Source: GCA-2794515 sp034436155
Lineage (GTDB): Bacteria; Chloroflexota; Anaerolineae; Aggregatilineales; Phototrophicaceae
Assembly: GCA_034436155.1 (NCBI GenBank)
Contig: DAOTVP010000028.1
Span: forward strand, 13,836 to 77,835
Direction of reading: 5' to 3'
Length of the DNA: 64,000 nucleotides
Below the pieces are notes generated by a model. It saw only the letters and a list, made by a program, of their open reading frames with translations, searched no databases and had not been told where the DNA came from. The position numbers and the translations under genes were made by a program. Below, in pieces: positions 37,233 to 46,037 of the stretch. Position 1 is the stretch's first letter; the number at the start of each line of letters is the position of its first letter.

Positions 37233-37266
37233 TGGCTGACATACGCCCTAACGGGCTAGTCAGCCA
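37233..37266 (-). repeat. Nested palindrome with TGGCTGAC arms
   Basis: Outer arms TGGCTGAC/GTCAGCCA, spacers TA and (G)TAT, and inner GCCC-GTTA-GGGC read on the minus strand. Confidence 0.8.
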
Positions 37267-37294
37267 TTACAAAATGCCCACCCTCGTAGCGTAA

Positions 37295-37330
37295 TGGCGG
37301 ACTAGAGGCTTCAGTCTCGTATGTCCGCCA
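37295..37330 (+). repeat. Nested palindrome with TGGCGGAC arms
   Basis: Outer TGGCGGAC/GTCCGCCA, spacers TA and GTAT, inner GAGGCTTCAGTCTC. Confidence 0.85.
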
Positions 37331-37368
37331 CAAAAATATGCACCTATATCTCTGGTCTCAATCTTCCT

Positions 37369-37410
37369 ACGGGCAGATATGCGCCTCGCGCATGTATCTG
37401 CCCGTTTTTG
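37369..37410 (+). terminator. Nested palindrome with T run, likely terminator
   Basis: Outer ACGGGCAGAT/ATCTGCCCGT, inner GCGC-CTC-GCGC, then five T. It has the family plan and also the form of a rho-independent terminator, positioned between the A2M-like gene and mntA. Confidence 0.7.
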
Positions 37411-37442
37411 ATATATAATGACAGATGAGGAGGCACAAAATC

Positions 37443-37757
37443 ATGGATATGCTTCAATCAACATGGACAAAAGATAGCATCTTAGATGTGTTGCATCAAC
37501 ATCGGCATCAATTACACGCGATGGGCATCACCAAAATTGGCGTATTCGGCTCTTATGTGCGCGATGAACAACAAGCCCATAGCGATATTGATTTACTATT
37601 CGCCATGACACCCTTCACATGGCGTAATTGGATGAATGTATGGAATTATTTAGAGGATATGTTCGGTGTTTCGATAGACCTCATCCCCGAAGAAGATTTG
37701 CGTCCGGAATTGCGACCCTATATCTTGCCAGAGGTTGTGTATGTCTCGGACGTATAA
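37443..37757 (+). CDS. mntA: MntA-type nucleotidyltransferase antitoxin
   Basis: A minimal nucleotidyltransferase of 104 residues. The catalytic motif GVFGSYVRDEQQAHSDIDLL has Gly-Ser and the D-x-D pair; a third acidic position follows in VSIDLIPEED. In MntA/HepT systems this enzyme adds AMP groups to the toxin and thereby silences it. GAGGAGG lies 9 bases before the ATG at 37443; an ATG at 37425 overlaps that site. It overlaps hepT by 17 bases. Confidence 0.9.
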   Translation: MDMLQSTWTKDSILDVLHQHRHQLHAMGITKIGVFGSYVRDEQQAHSDIDLLFAMTPFTWRNWMNVWNYLEDMFGVSIDLIPEEDLRPELRPYILPEVVYVSDV

Positions 37758-38094
37758 GTTATATTTGCAAGATATTCTCACTGCAATTGAGACGATTGAG
37801 CGTTTTGTCTCTGGCTATACGTTAGAAAATTTCTCTGTGGATGAATTGCGCTTGCATGGGGTTTTGTATAATATGATAACTATTGGCGAAGCCGTGAAAA
37901 GCCTGCCCCAAGAATTACAAGACCAAGCCCCATTTGTTCAATGGGGCGATATTGCCCGTTTTCGTGATAAATTGGTGCATGATTATTTCACCATCAAGCC
38001 TCATTTGATTTGGCAATTCATCCACGAAGATTTTCCAAACCTCAAAAAAGCCACACAAACCTTGTTAAAAAAGATAGATGATGAGATTGAATAA
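37741..38094 (+). CDS. hepT: HepT-type HEPN toxin
   Basis: A 117-residue all-helical HEPN protein (DUF86). The RNase motif R-x4-H is present in RDKLVHDYF, with the tyrosine that MntA AMPylates two residues after the histidine. The start at 37741 follows AGAGG and lies inside mntA, so the pair is translationally coupled. The motif looks intact, so the toxin is probably functional. Confidence 0.9.
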   Translation: MSRTYKLYLQDILTAIETIERFVSGYTLENFSVDELRLHGVLYNMITIGEAVKSLPQELQDQAPFVQWGDIARFRDKLVHDYFTIKPHLIWQFIHEDFPNLKKATQTLLKKIDDEIE

Positions 38095-38099
38095 CGAGT

Positions 38100-38951
38100 C
38101 TACTCCAAAAAGTCCACCAGCAACCCGTTCACCGCATCGGCTTTGTCGTGCTGAACCCAGTGAGTCGCATCCTCAAACAGCACCAAGCGCCCATCGTTGC
38201 ACCAGTCGATGCTCGGCTGTGCCATGCGATGGCTGAGATAGGTATCTTTTTTGCCCCATATCATCAAGGTTGGCGGGGTGATTGTCCAATCGTCTGGCGG
38301 GGTAGGTGAGTGGCGCACATACGCCCGATACCAATTTAACATGGCTTTCATCGCCCCTTTTTGTGACCACGCTTTTTGATATTCGGCTAAATCGGCATCG
38401 CTAAAACTGCCTTTACGCGAATTAAACTTGAGATAATTCAGCATCACTTTAGAATTGGCGACATGAAATAACCCCTCTGGCAAAAATGGCAACTGAAAAA
38501 ATACCGCGTACATGCTTTTGGCGATTTGGCGTACATCCAACCCGCGAATAAATTTCTCGAATACTTGTGGATGTGGGACATTCATGATGACCAATTTTTC
38601 GATATATTCGGGATAACGTAATGCCAACCACCACGCCACCATCGCGCCCCAATCATGCCCGACAATAGCCACCTTGTTATGCCCCGTGGCGCGGAGCAAC
38701 CCGACTATATCCAACACCATTTCGTCTATGCGATAATCGGCTAATTCGGGTGGTTTATCCGTCAAGTTATACCCACGTTGGTCGGGAATCCACACATAAA
38801 ACCCTGCATCCACCAACGGTTGAATTTGCTTGCGCCATCCATACCAAAATTCGGGGAAGCCGTGTAATAAAATCACGGGTTTGCCCTTAGGGTTGCCCGC
38901 CACCATCACATTCATCGCAATGCCGTTGGTACGAATAATGCGGTTTTCCAT
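38100..38951 (-). CDS. Alpha/beta hydrolase, epoxide hydrolase-like
   Basis: 283 residues. The oxyanion motif HGFPEFWYGW (about 30-39) and the nucleophile elbow GHDWGA (Asp at about 98) are typical of soluble epoxide hydrolases and haloalkane dehalogenases. The catalytic acid region has LMIWGKKD and the histidine lies in DATHWVQHD. A helical cap spans about 130-210. The Asp nucleophile argues against an ordinary esterase; the real substrate cannot be told. It is the last gene of a four-gene minus-strand operon, 11 bases after the FemAB-like gene. Confidence 0.92.
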   Translation of the reverse strand: MENRIIRTNGIAMNVMVAGNPKGKPVILLHGFPEFWYGWRKQIQPLVDAGFYVWIPDQRGYNLTDKPPELADYRIDEMVLDIVGLLRATGHNKVAIVGHDWGAMVAWWLALRYPEYIEKLVIMNVPHPQVFEKFIRGLDVRQIAKSMYAVFFQLPFLPEGLFHVANSKVMLNYLKFNSRKGSFSDADLAEYQKAWSQKGAMKAMLNWYRAYVRHSPTPPDDWTITPPTLMIWGKKDTYLSHRMAQPSIDWCNDGRLVLFEDATHWVQHDKADAVNGLLVDFLE

Positions 38952-38962
38952 CGTTATTCCCC

Positions 38963-40063
38963 TTATTCACTCATTTCGGATGATGATTTGCCGTGCCTGA
39001 TTCGTCTGATAAGCCCCATCACGCGGGGCATGAGTTTGGTATATGCCCAATACAGAGGCGGGTAGGGGGCATAATCCCACGCGCCGATATGCCGTACAAT
39101 TTGCCCGCGAAAGCCTTGCTTAAATTGATACACCCCCCACAGGCGGTCGGTTTCGATGAAATCATCAGGCGCACCCCACATATCGTACAACGCATAACCG
39201 TTGGCTTTCGCCCAGCGCATGGCTTCCCATTGGAGCAGGTAATTGGGCATTTTCTCCCGTGAGATATTACTCGATGCGCCATAAAAATACCAACATTTGC
39301 GCCCAAAATGAAATAAAATCACATGGGCAATTGGCACATCTTCATCATAGGCGATGAGCGCGTGCGCCAACCCCGCCACCATAAAATCGCGCCATGCCCG
39401 TTCATAGTAGGCAGATGGACGGGTGAGAAAGTTATCGCGCTCACCTGTCACGCGATATAAATCGTATAAAATGGGCAAATCATCCACCGTAGCGTGACGG
39501 ATAGTCACCCCTTTTTTCTCGGCGGTGCGGATTTTTCGGCGCGTGTTTTGGCTCATATTCGCCAACAGTGTCTCTTCATCGTGCGATAAATCGATCACTA
39601 ACGTATTGCGAAATTGCACTTGGTCATCCGAAAAGTGCCATTTTGTACTGATGAGATGATTTTTCAGGGATACGCCAATCGGATTCGGGATATCCGCATC
39701 ACTATCAGGCAGACCTGTCGCAACGGGGACATCGGGGTCAATTTTTAACCAGATAGCGCGTTGCTTGCGGGTGAATTGCTTTAGATAGTCAACGACAAAA
39801 TTTCGGGTAGCTTCGTCCTCGTATGCCAAAACTGCGCCTTTGGGGACATAACACACCGTCAAAAATGCGATGCGCCGTGTGAGGATGCTCGCCATCGCCA
39901 CTACGTTATTGTGAGTGTCATAAAACGCAAGGCGGGTCGGCTTCCAACCTGTGGTGATATGCTTAAATTCGCCCCATTCCCACGTTTGCAAAATATGGGC
40001 GTAAGGTAGATTTTTGAGCGTATTGTTCCATGTATGGCGGTCATGAATTTCGGCAACGCGCAT
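38963..40063 (-). CDS. FemAB/FemX-like peptidyltransferase, copy 1
   Basis: 366 residues. FemABX enzymes use aminoacyl-tRNA to add amino acids to the lipid II stem peptide. Two GNAT-like halves are seen: LLANMSQNTRRKIRTAEKKG in the middle and HVILFHFGRKCWYFYGASSN, YLLQWEAMRWAKANGYALYDMWG and LWGVYQFKQGF in the second, all family hallmarks. It lies 3 bases from a membrane glycosyltransferase and shares motifs with the second FemAB-like gene at 42264. The pair probably adds a branch or bridge to peptidoglycan, or acts on another surface polymer. Confidence 0.88.
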   Translation of the reverse strand: MRVAEIHDRHTWNNTLKNLPYAHILQTWEWGEFKHITTGWKPTRLAFYDTHNNVVAMASILTRRIAFLTVCYVPKGAVLAYEDEATRNFVVDYLKQFTRKQRAIWLKIDPDVPVATGLPDSDADIPNPIGVSLKNHLISTKWHFSDDQVQFRNTLVIDLSHDEETLLANMSQNTRRKIRTAEKKGVTIRHATVDDLPILYDLYRVTGERDNFLTRPSAYYERAWRDFMVAGLAHALIAYDEDVPIAHVILFHFGRKCWYFYGASSNISREKMPNYLLQWEAMRWAKANGYALYDMWGAPDDFIETDRLWGVYQFKQGFRGQIVRHIGAWDYAPYPPLYWAYTKLMPRVMGLIRRIRHGKSSSEMSE

Positions 40064-40066
40064 CTC

Positions 40067-42259
40067 TTACCGCCTCATGGGGATGAGCAGAATATCGTTG
40101 GTGATATGCGCTCCGTTGGTGTCGGTCATCCGCAAGCGGGCGAATGTCACCGCATCCACCATGCCAATCCCGACCATGAAATCATCCGTTGTCAGTTTTT
40201 CGAGCGACATCACCACACATTCGTTAATCTGTTCGCCTTCGCGCCAACCGCCTGTTGGATAGCGATTATTCATCGGCGCGGCATCGTATTGTTCGATCAA
40301 TCCACCACTCGGACTCAAAATGTGGACGAATAAATTATAATTGCCTTCTGGAAATTGTAATGCCGACCATGTGAGGCAAATTTCAACCGAATTTTCGCCG
40401 ATGGTGGCGGTCGGTTGTGCCAACCCGATTTTGTCCGCCAGACGATAGGCGATAGTCGTGGCGGTTGGTGGGGCGTTGATGGCAATCGTCCCGATATTCG
40501 CCACCGTCACGGGTGTTTCATCGCGCCCGATAATCGGCAATTCCGCCAATGTTTTGCCATCATATAATTTCACAATCAGAATATCGCTGATTTGTGTTGG
40601 CGCATCTTCTGGGATATGTATCCAATACGTTTCTGCCCATTCTTGACCGCGCACCCAATCACTAGCGAGTAAATTGCCCGCCGCCGGGTAACTATCGCGC
40701 CGCACCACATCGGTCTGCGCCGAATGGAGCGCCACGCGCAAATTTTCATCGGCAGGGCGCAACGCTCGCCAATACAGTGTGACCTGAATTTTCTCATCGG
40801 GCAAGGCACGCGGAAAAATCGGTGACATGCCGATTAATTCTGCCACATCGCCAAAACGATAATACACCGGACGGTCTATAACCTCTGGAACAGGGGCAGG
40901 TTGATAGGCGGGGATGAAATAACGAAACAGGGCAGATGTGCCCACGCCACACATCACGAATAATAAAATCAGCGCCCGATAACGCCATTGGCGCGGTATC
41001 CATCCCGTGATGCCCAACGCCATGATGCTCCCCCATACGCCGATGAGCGGGATGAGGTAACGCCCCAAATTGCCACCCCAATATTTTCCTGATAGATAAA
41101 ATACCGCTCCGACCATCGTCAGCGTGAATATTCCCAAAACGATAGTGATATTACGGGCGAGTTCGGTTGTGAATAACGGTTTTTTGTTGATGATTGCCCG
41201 AATTACCCACACGCCACACCCCGCAAGGCTGACCACCGTGAGGATGTTGAAATAGGTATACAATTCGTCCCCGACAGCGACAATCCCACCGCCGAATCGC
41301 GCCCAGAAGGTTTCGTAGATGAATACACCGTTGCGAAGCGCCACCTCTAATGAAAAACAGCCATCAGGGTTAATCGGTTGTGCCCCCGGGATATGGGGTA
41401 CGGCACTCAGCGCGGTTGGGTCGCCATATTGAATGAGGTTATTAGCATACCACCATCCGCCAATGACGAAGGTGATGACCAAAATCCACGCCCAATATTT
41501 GATATGGGCGCGGGTGATGAGCAATGTTAAGCCTATCGGTACGGCTAAAATCAGGGTATTGGCTTTGGATAAAATGGCGATCCCTGCGAACACGCCTAAA
41601 ATTGCCGTGTTGCGCCAATTGGGTTTATCGCGCAAGATATACAGCATCATCAAAATAGCGAAGGTTGCGCCAAATATAGCGAGGTTATCATTATTCATCA
41701 CACTGGTGATGTAATTAAACTGCGCCCAAAATGCCACACTGCCCAATGCCAACAACCGTAATGTGCCAGAATTGGGGAATATCACTCGAAATATATAAAT
41801 ACACCCGACCAGTGTGGCGAATCCGAATGCCACGGATAGCATCCGAATGCGATACAACGCATTGGCGATGGGGTTAGTCACATCTGGAAACAGTTCATCT
41901 GCGCGGTGTAAAAACAGGTTGTTATTATCATTCCCCACCGCGCCGATGAGGGCGCTATAATTGCCACGATAAAACGGGTTATACCGGCTGCCCATATCGT
42001 CCAATTGGCTATTATCTACCCCGCGCACGAGGAGCGAAGTCAGCCAATAATACAACGGCGGATGATGATATTGCCCCACCAATGGCGTTTGGATATCAGG
42101 CGGGATGGGGGCGCTCATGCGCGTCAATAATTCGGCATGGGCATAATGCCCCACCTCATCGGGGCCCTCGAAAGGCGGATTATTCAGGGCATACACTGTT
42201 GCAAAGATGATGAAGATGCCCAATATTAAAATCGTGACGAATCGCTCAAAAATAGACAC
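40067..42259 (-). CDS. Polytopic membrane glycosyltransferase-like protein (ArnT/PMT type)
   Basis: 730 residues. After one N-terminal helix, PFEGPDEVGHYAHAELL carries the Asp-Glu in the first extracytoplasmic loop typical of GT-C enzymes. About ten further helices reach residue 420; an extracytoplasmic beta-rich domain of about 280 residues follows. GT-C enzymes use polyprenyl-phosphate sugars outside the membrane; the acceptor is unknown. It sits between two FemAB-like genes with 3-4 base gaps, so envelope modification is likely. Confidence 0.75.
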   Translation of the reverse strand: MSIFERFVTILILGIFIIFATVYALNNPPFEGPDEVGHYAHAELLTRMSAPIPPDIQTPLVGQYHHPPLYYWLTSLLVRGVDNSQLDDMGSRYNPFYRGNYSALIGAVGNDNNNLFLHRADELFPDVTNPIANALYRIRMLSVAFGFATLVGCIYIFRVIFPNSGTLRLLALGSVAFWAQFNYITSVMNNDNLAIFGATFAILMMLYILRDKPNWRNTAILGVFAGIAILSKANTLILAVPIGLTLLITRAHIKYWAWILVITFVIGGWWYANNLIQYGDPTALSAVPHIPGAQPINPDGCFSLEVALRNGVFIYETFWARFGGGIVAVGDELYTYFNILTVVSLAGCGVWVIRAIINKKPLFTTELARNITIVLGIFTLTMVGAVFYLSGKYWGGNLGRYLIPLIGVWGSIMALGITGWIPRQWRYRALILLFVMCGVGTSALFRYFIPAYQPAPVPEVIDRPVYYRFGDVAELIGMSPIFPRALPDEKIQVTLYWRALRPADENLRVALHSAQTDVVRRDSYPAAGNLLASDWVRGQEWAETYWIHIPEDAPTQISDILIVKLYDGKTLAELPIIGRDETPVTVANIGTIAINAPPTATTIAYRLADKIGLAQPTATIGENSVEICLTWSALQFPEGNYNLFVHILSPSGGLIEQYDAAPMNNRYPTGGWREGEQINECVVMSLEKLTTDDFMVGIGMVDAVTFARLRMTDTNGAHITNDILLIPMRR

Positions 42260-42263
42260 AATT

Positions 42264-43289
42264 TCACGCTCGTATCTTCAAATAGGTTTTATAAGCATTA
42301 TATACCAACGGGTTATAAACGACATCCCACGCGCCAACAGACCGTACTATTTTGCCACCCCAACCGCGTTTGAAGCCATACACCCCCCATAATCCGTCAT
42401 CCCGATTCTGAAATTCGGCTTCGAGGGTGGCTTCATCGGCATCTGGGATGCCCCACATATCATAATCGGTGCATCCGCCTGCTTTTGCCCATAACATGGC
42501 TTGCCATTGCACGCCATAACTCGCCATGAGGTTGCGCTTGATGTTCGATGATGCCCCGTACAGATACCACGCGGTTTTGCCTGCCTTATACACAAATACC
42601 CCCGCCAACGCATCGCCTTCGTGTTCCGCCATGAATAATGCCGCATCACCTTGTGGGACGGATAATTCGTATGCCAAGTCATAATAGGCGGGTTCATGCA
42701 CTCCAAAAGCGTTACGTTGACCTGTGGTATTCATCATAGATGTGAATTTCGGCACATCCTCACAGCTTGCCTGATAATAATGGATACCATTCTTCAGGCT
42801 TTGGCGGATTTTGCGCCGTGTCCCCTGATTCATCCGCGCCAAAATTGCCTCTTCATCATCGGATAGATGAATGATGATTGTGTTCGGTGGTTGGATGGTC
42901 TGTGGGCTTGGTTTGAAGCCCAGTGCTTCAAACTGGGGCGCGGGTTCATCGACAAAAATGCCCGCCTCCCATTTGAGGAAACGCGCACCGTGCTTTTTGG
43001 CGGTCTGATGAATCGCATCCCATAATTGAGCGTGATACGCATGATCCGATAGATACGGACCCATCGGCAAATAGGCGAGGCTACCGAGTTTCATCGGCAA
43101 CGCCCGAAAGAGCAATTGCGCCCCGCCGATAATCGTATCGTCATCACGCATGAGGGCAATCTGTGCCGATTGCCAGCCAAAAGCCGATTTGAGCGCCCCA
43201 AATGCCGAGAGTTGCAAGGCATGGGCGCGGGGTTGGGTGCGGACATACGCATCCCAAGCAATAGGGGAGGGTGTTTGTATGGTTATCAT
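42264..43289 (-). CDS. FemAB/FemX-like peptidyltransferase, copy 2
   Basis: 341 residues from the ATG at 43289; a start nine codons further upstream is possible. Hallmarks parallel copy 1: ILARMNQGTRRKIRQSLKNG, GVFVYKAGKTAWYLYGASSN, GVQWQAMLWAKAGGCTDYDMWGIPD and LWGVYGFKRGWGGKIVRSVG (written in parts). It is clearly a paralogue. First gene of the minus-strand operon, 4 bases before the glycosyltransferase. Two FemAB-like proteins could add successive residues, as FemA and FemB do, but specificity cannot be read from sequence. Confidence 0.88.
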   Translation of the reverse strand: MITIQTPSPIAWDAYVRTQPRAHALQLSAFGALKSAFGWQSAQIALMRDDDTIIGGAQLLFRALPMKLGSLAYLPMGPYLSDHAYHAQLWDAIHQTAKKHGARFLKWEAGIFVDEPAPQFEALGFKPSPQTIQPPNTIIIHLSDDEEAILARMNQGTRRKIRQSLKNGIHYYQASCEDVPKFTSMMNTTGQRNAFGVHEPAYYDLAYELSVPQGDAALFMAEHEGDALAGVFVYKAGKTAWYLYGASSNIKRNLMASYGVQWQAMLWAKAGGCTDYDMWGIPDADEATLEAEFQNRDDGLWGVYGFKRGWGGKIVRSVGAWDVVYNPLVYNAYKTYLKIRA

Positions 43290-43316
43290 GCCAAAATTAA
43301 ACCTTAAATAGGGCAA

Positions 43317-43533
43317 TATAGCAATGCCTCTTTATCAATGTTGCCCAATTCCCCTATGGGATGAATGGGGCAAATGTGTTAGAATTCGCTTTTGTCGGTT
43401 AGCGAGACGTTTTATGTGTCATAACCCATTTGCACCTCCATCATCAAAATGTTATACTTACATCGTTTGTGATAAAGAGTGCAAATAAAGTTATATTTTT
43501 CAGTGGATGCAACTGGTTTAGAGGTGTGACCTC
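43317..43533. other. Divergent intergenic region before nuoA
   Basis: No coding sequence. Apart from the promoter candidate, I see a weak inverted repeat TTGCCC...GGGGCAA at about 43345-43376. Confidence 0.5.
43430..43458 (+). promoter_or_regulatory. Candidate promoter of the nuo operon
   Basis: -35 TTGCAC (43430-43435), an exact 17-base spacer and -10 TATACT (43453-43458), giving a leader of about 70 bases before nuoA. Confidence 0.5.
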
Positions 43534-43896
43534 ATGGAAATACTCAATCAATGGGCATTTATCGGCATGTTTTTTGTGTTAGCCCCAATTTTACCCGCCG
43601 TACCCATCTTGCTGGGTGCGGTGATTAGCCCCAAAAAGCCCAATGCCATCAAACAATCTACCTATGAATGTGGTGTAGAGACGGTTGGTGATACATGGGT
43701 GCAATTCAAGATGCAATACTATTTATACGGGCTTATTTTCCTCATCTTCGATGTGGAAATGGTCTTTTTGTTCCCGTGGGCATTGGCTTATAAGCAACTT
43801 GACTTCTTCGCCTTCATCGCAGGCTTGTTGTTCATCTTTTTGCTCAGTGATGCCCTCGTGTATGCGTGGCGCAAAAATGTATTGGAATGGGTGTAG
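43534..43896 (+). CDS. nuoA: NADH-quinone oxidoreductase subunit A (NuoA)
   Basis: A 120-residue, three-helix membrane subunit of complex I. Family motifs: KQSTYECGVET in the loop that contacts the quinone site and FLIFDVEMVFLFPWA in the second helix. It opens an operon that continues with nuoH, not the usual nuoB, so the peripheral-arm subunits B, C, D and I must be encoded elsewhere. Confidence 0.96.
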   Translation: MEILNQWAFIGMFFVLAPILPAVPILLGAVISPKKPNAIKQSTYECGVETVGDTWVQFKMQYYLYGLIFLIFDVEMVFLFPWALAYKQLDFFAFIAGLLFIFLLSDALVYAWRKNVLEWV

Positions 43897-43899
43897 CTT

Positions 43900-45132
43900 A
43901 TGCAATGTGATAATATCATCAATACGCTTGCACCGTGTTTGGTACAAGCAGGTTGGAATGGCGACCTCGCCAATTTTATCTCGATTTTGTTGGGTGTGGT
44001 GTTAGTCGCCACGTTCCCGTTGCTCATCACCATTTTACTCATCTGGTTCGAGCGCAAGTTCGCCGCCCGCGTGCAAGACCGCTCGGGTCCAAATCGTGTC
44101 GGACCATGGGGCTTATTGCAACCGTTTGCGGATGTTATCAAATTATTGGGTAAAGAAGATATTACCCCCGCAGGCGCGGATAAATGGGTTTATAATGTCG
44201 CCCCTGTGATGATGGTGATGTCGGTGTTGCTGATTTGGGCGGTTATTCCGCTTACACCCATTCACTATGGCATGGATTTAGAAATTGGCGCGTTGTATTT
44301 TGTGTCGGTGGCATCTTTCGGCACGCTCTCGGTGATTTTAGCCAGTTGGTCGAGCAACAACAAATATGCGCTACTTGGCGCGTTCCGGGTGGTTGCCCAA
44401 TTGATTAGCTACGAAATTCCGTTGGCGCTGGCGTTGCTCATCCCCGTGATGTTGGCGGGTAGCATGAGCATGGTCGACATCACCAATGCACAATCGGGCA
44501 TGTGGTTTGTGTTCATGTCGCCGATCGCCGCCATGCTGTTTTTTATCTCATCGCAAGCCGAAACTGGTCGTGGTCCGTTTGATTTGCTCGAAGCCGAATC
44601 GGAATTGGTCGCAGGGTTCAATATCGAATATTCAGGCATGAAATTCGCCATGTTCTTCGCGGGGGAATTTATGCACGTTTTCACCAATGGCGTGCTGATG
44701 GCGGTCTTATTCACAGGCGGATACATCGGATTTGCAGGGTTGCACGAGAGTATCCCTGTTTTGGGCGTGGTCTTTCTGTTGGCAAAGGCATCGGTGTGGT
44801 ACATCCTATCGCTGTTGATGCGGAATGCCTTGCCCCGCGTGCGGATTGACCAATTGATGAATTTCAACTGGAAATTCCTTGTGCCTGTCTCGATTGTGAA
44901 TGTGATTATGATGGCATTCCTGATTAAACTGGTGCAAGAATTGGGCATCGCGCCCGCACCTGAACAAGCCAACGATTTTGTCGCCAATATCCCACAAACA
45001 CTCGTGTTCTTGTTTGGGAATTTTGTCTTGGCGGTGTTGATACTCAATGTGTTGCGGTCGAATTTCCGTCGGGAACGGCTCGCAGAACAATCGGCGAAGA
45101 ACGCTATCGTGCCAGTCGGCGCGGGCGATTAA
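43900..45132 (+). CDS. nuoH: NADH-quinone oxidoreductase subunit H (NuoH)
   Basis: 410 residues. NuoH forms the quinone chamber and links the redox arm to the pumps. Motifs: ERKFAARVQDRSGPNRVGPWGLLQPFADVIKLL (in parts) in the first conserved loop, ISYEIPLALALL, and ETGRGPFDLLEAESELVAGFNIEYSG in the quinone-binding loop. About eight helices are predicted, with an extended C-terminal segment (about residues 345-410) beyond the short bacterial form. Confidence 0.96.
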   Translation: MQCDNIINTLAPCLVQAGWNGDLANFISILLGVVLVATFPLLITILLIWFERKFAARVQDRSGPNRVGPWGLLQPFADVIKLLGKEDITPAGADKWVYNVAPVMMVMSVLLIWAVIPLTPIHYGMDLEIGALYFVSVASFGTLSVILASWSSNNKYALLGAFRVVAQLISYEIPLALALLIPVMLAGSMSMVDITNAQSGMWFVFMSPIAAMLFFISSQAETGRGPFDLLEAESELVAGFNIEYSGMKFAMFFAGEFMHVFTNGVLMAVLFTGGYIGFAGLHESIPVLGVVFLLAKASVWYILSLLMRNALPRVRIDQLMNFNWKFLVPVSIVNVIMMAFLIKLVQELGIAPAPEQANDFVANIPQTLVFLFGNFVLAVLILNVLRSNFRRERLAEQSAKNAIVPVGAGD

Positions 45133-45155
45133 TGTGAAGGTAGGGGAATTATTGT

Positions 45156-45677
45156 ATGAACTTCGGTGAAGGATTAACCCCAGAAGCAATCGCCTTTGGC
45201 TTGTTCACCATCTTGACGCTCGGTGGCGCGATTGGTGTGGTGACAACCCGCAACCTCGTGCGTGGGGCGATTTGGTTAATGGTCAGTTTATTTGGCATTG
45301 CGGGATTTTTTGTATTATTGAGTGCGCCATTCTTAGCGGCGGTGCAAGTGCTGGTTTATATTGGCGCAATTGGCATTTTGTTCTCGTTTGCGGTCATGCT
45401 CACACGCGGGATGACCAACCTCAAAGAACGCTTCAATAGCCAGTGGTGGTTGGCGGTGATTGCCGCGGCGGTCGCCTTTGGCTTGTTGATGATTGGCGTG
45501 GTGTTGCCCGTATTCGGCAATATTGCCACGCCCGTCTCTGACCAAGTGACCACCACAGTCGATTTAGGCGTGGCATTGGTCAGTGGCAATCAATATGTAT
45601 TGCCGTTTGAGGTGGTCTCGTTGTTGCTCACGGCGGCGATGATTGGCGCGATTGTGATTGCGCGTGAAGACGATTAA
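45156..45677 (+). CDS. nuoJ: NADH-quinone oxidoreductase subunit J (NuoJ)
   Basis: 173 residues and five hydrophobic helices. The third helix carries LVYIGAIGILFSFAVMLT, the conserved NuoJ signature whose movement is linked to proton transfer. Normal length. It lies 23 bases after nuoH and is followed by nuoK. Confidence 0.95.
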   Translation: MNFGEGLTPEAIAFGLFTILTLGGAIGVVTTRNLVRGAIWLMVSLFGIAGFFVLLSAPFLAAVQVLVYIGAIGILFSFAVMLTRGMTNLKERFNSQWWLAVIAAAVAFGLLMIGVVLPVFGNIATPVSDQVTTTVDLGVALVSGNQYVLPFEVVSLLLTAAMIGAIVIAREDD

Positions 45678-45716
45678 TATCGGGTCAATCGAGATACGAT
45701 AGGGAAGGATGACGGT

Positions 45717-46028
45717 ATGGGAATTCCACTTTGGATGTATTTAGCAGTTGCGGCGGCGCTGTTTTGCATCGGCGTTTTTGGCGTGTTATCGCGCCGTAAC
45801 GCGGTTGCTGTGTTGATGGGCATCGAACTCATGCTCAACGCCGTGAACCTCAATTTGGTCGCTTTTTGGCGGTATCAGACCCCATTCAATATGAGTGGAC
45901 AGGCTTTTGCCGCTTTTGTATTGGTGATTGCCGCCGCAGAAGTCGCTGTCGGCTTGGCGATTATTATCGCAGTCTATCGCAACCGCCAATCGGTGGAAGT
46001 CGAAGACGTGGATATGCTCAAAGGATAA
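45717..46028 (+). CDS. nuoK: NADH-quinone oxidoreductase subunit K (NuoK)
   Basis: 103 residues, three helices. GVLSRRNAVAVLMGIELMLNAVNL includes the conserved membrane glutamate (about residue 39), and AAEVAVGLAIIIAVYR the second one. Both glutamates are part of the proton path between NuoN and NuoJ. Confidence 0.96.
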   Translation: MGIPLWMYLAVAAALFCIGVFGVLSRRNAVAVLMGIELMLNAVNLNLVAFWRYQTPFNMSGQAFAAFVLVIAAAEVAVGLAIIIAVYRNRQSVEVEDVDMLKG

Positions 46029-46037
46029 GGGACGCAC

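Larger units (their letters stand above)
37195..37424. other. Intergenic region with three nested palindromes
   Basis: No coding sequence. The 230 bases between the A2M-like gene and mntA are largely filled by three different palindromes of the same plan. Confidence 0.8.
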
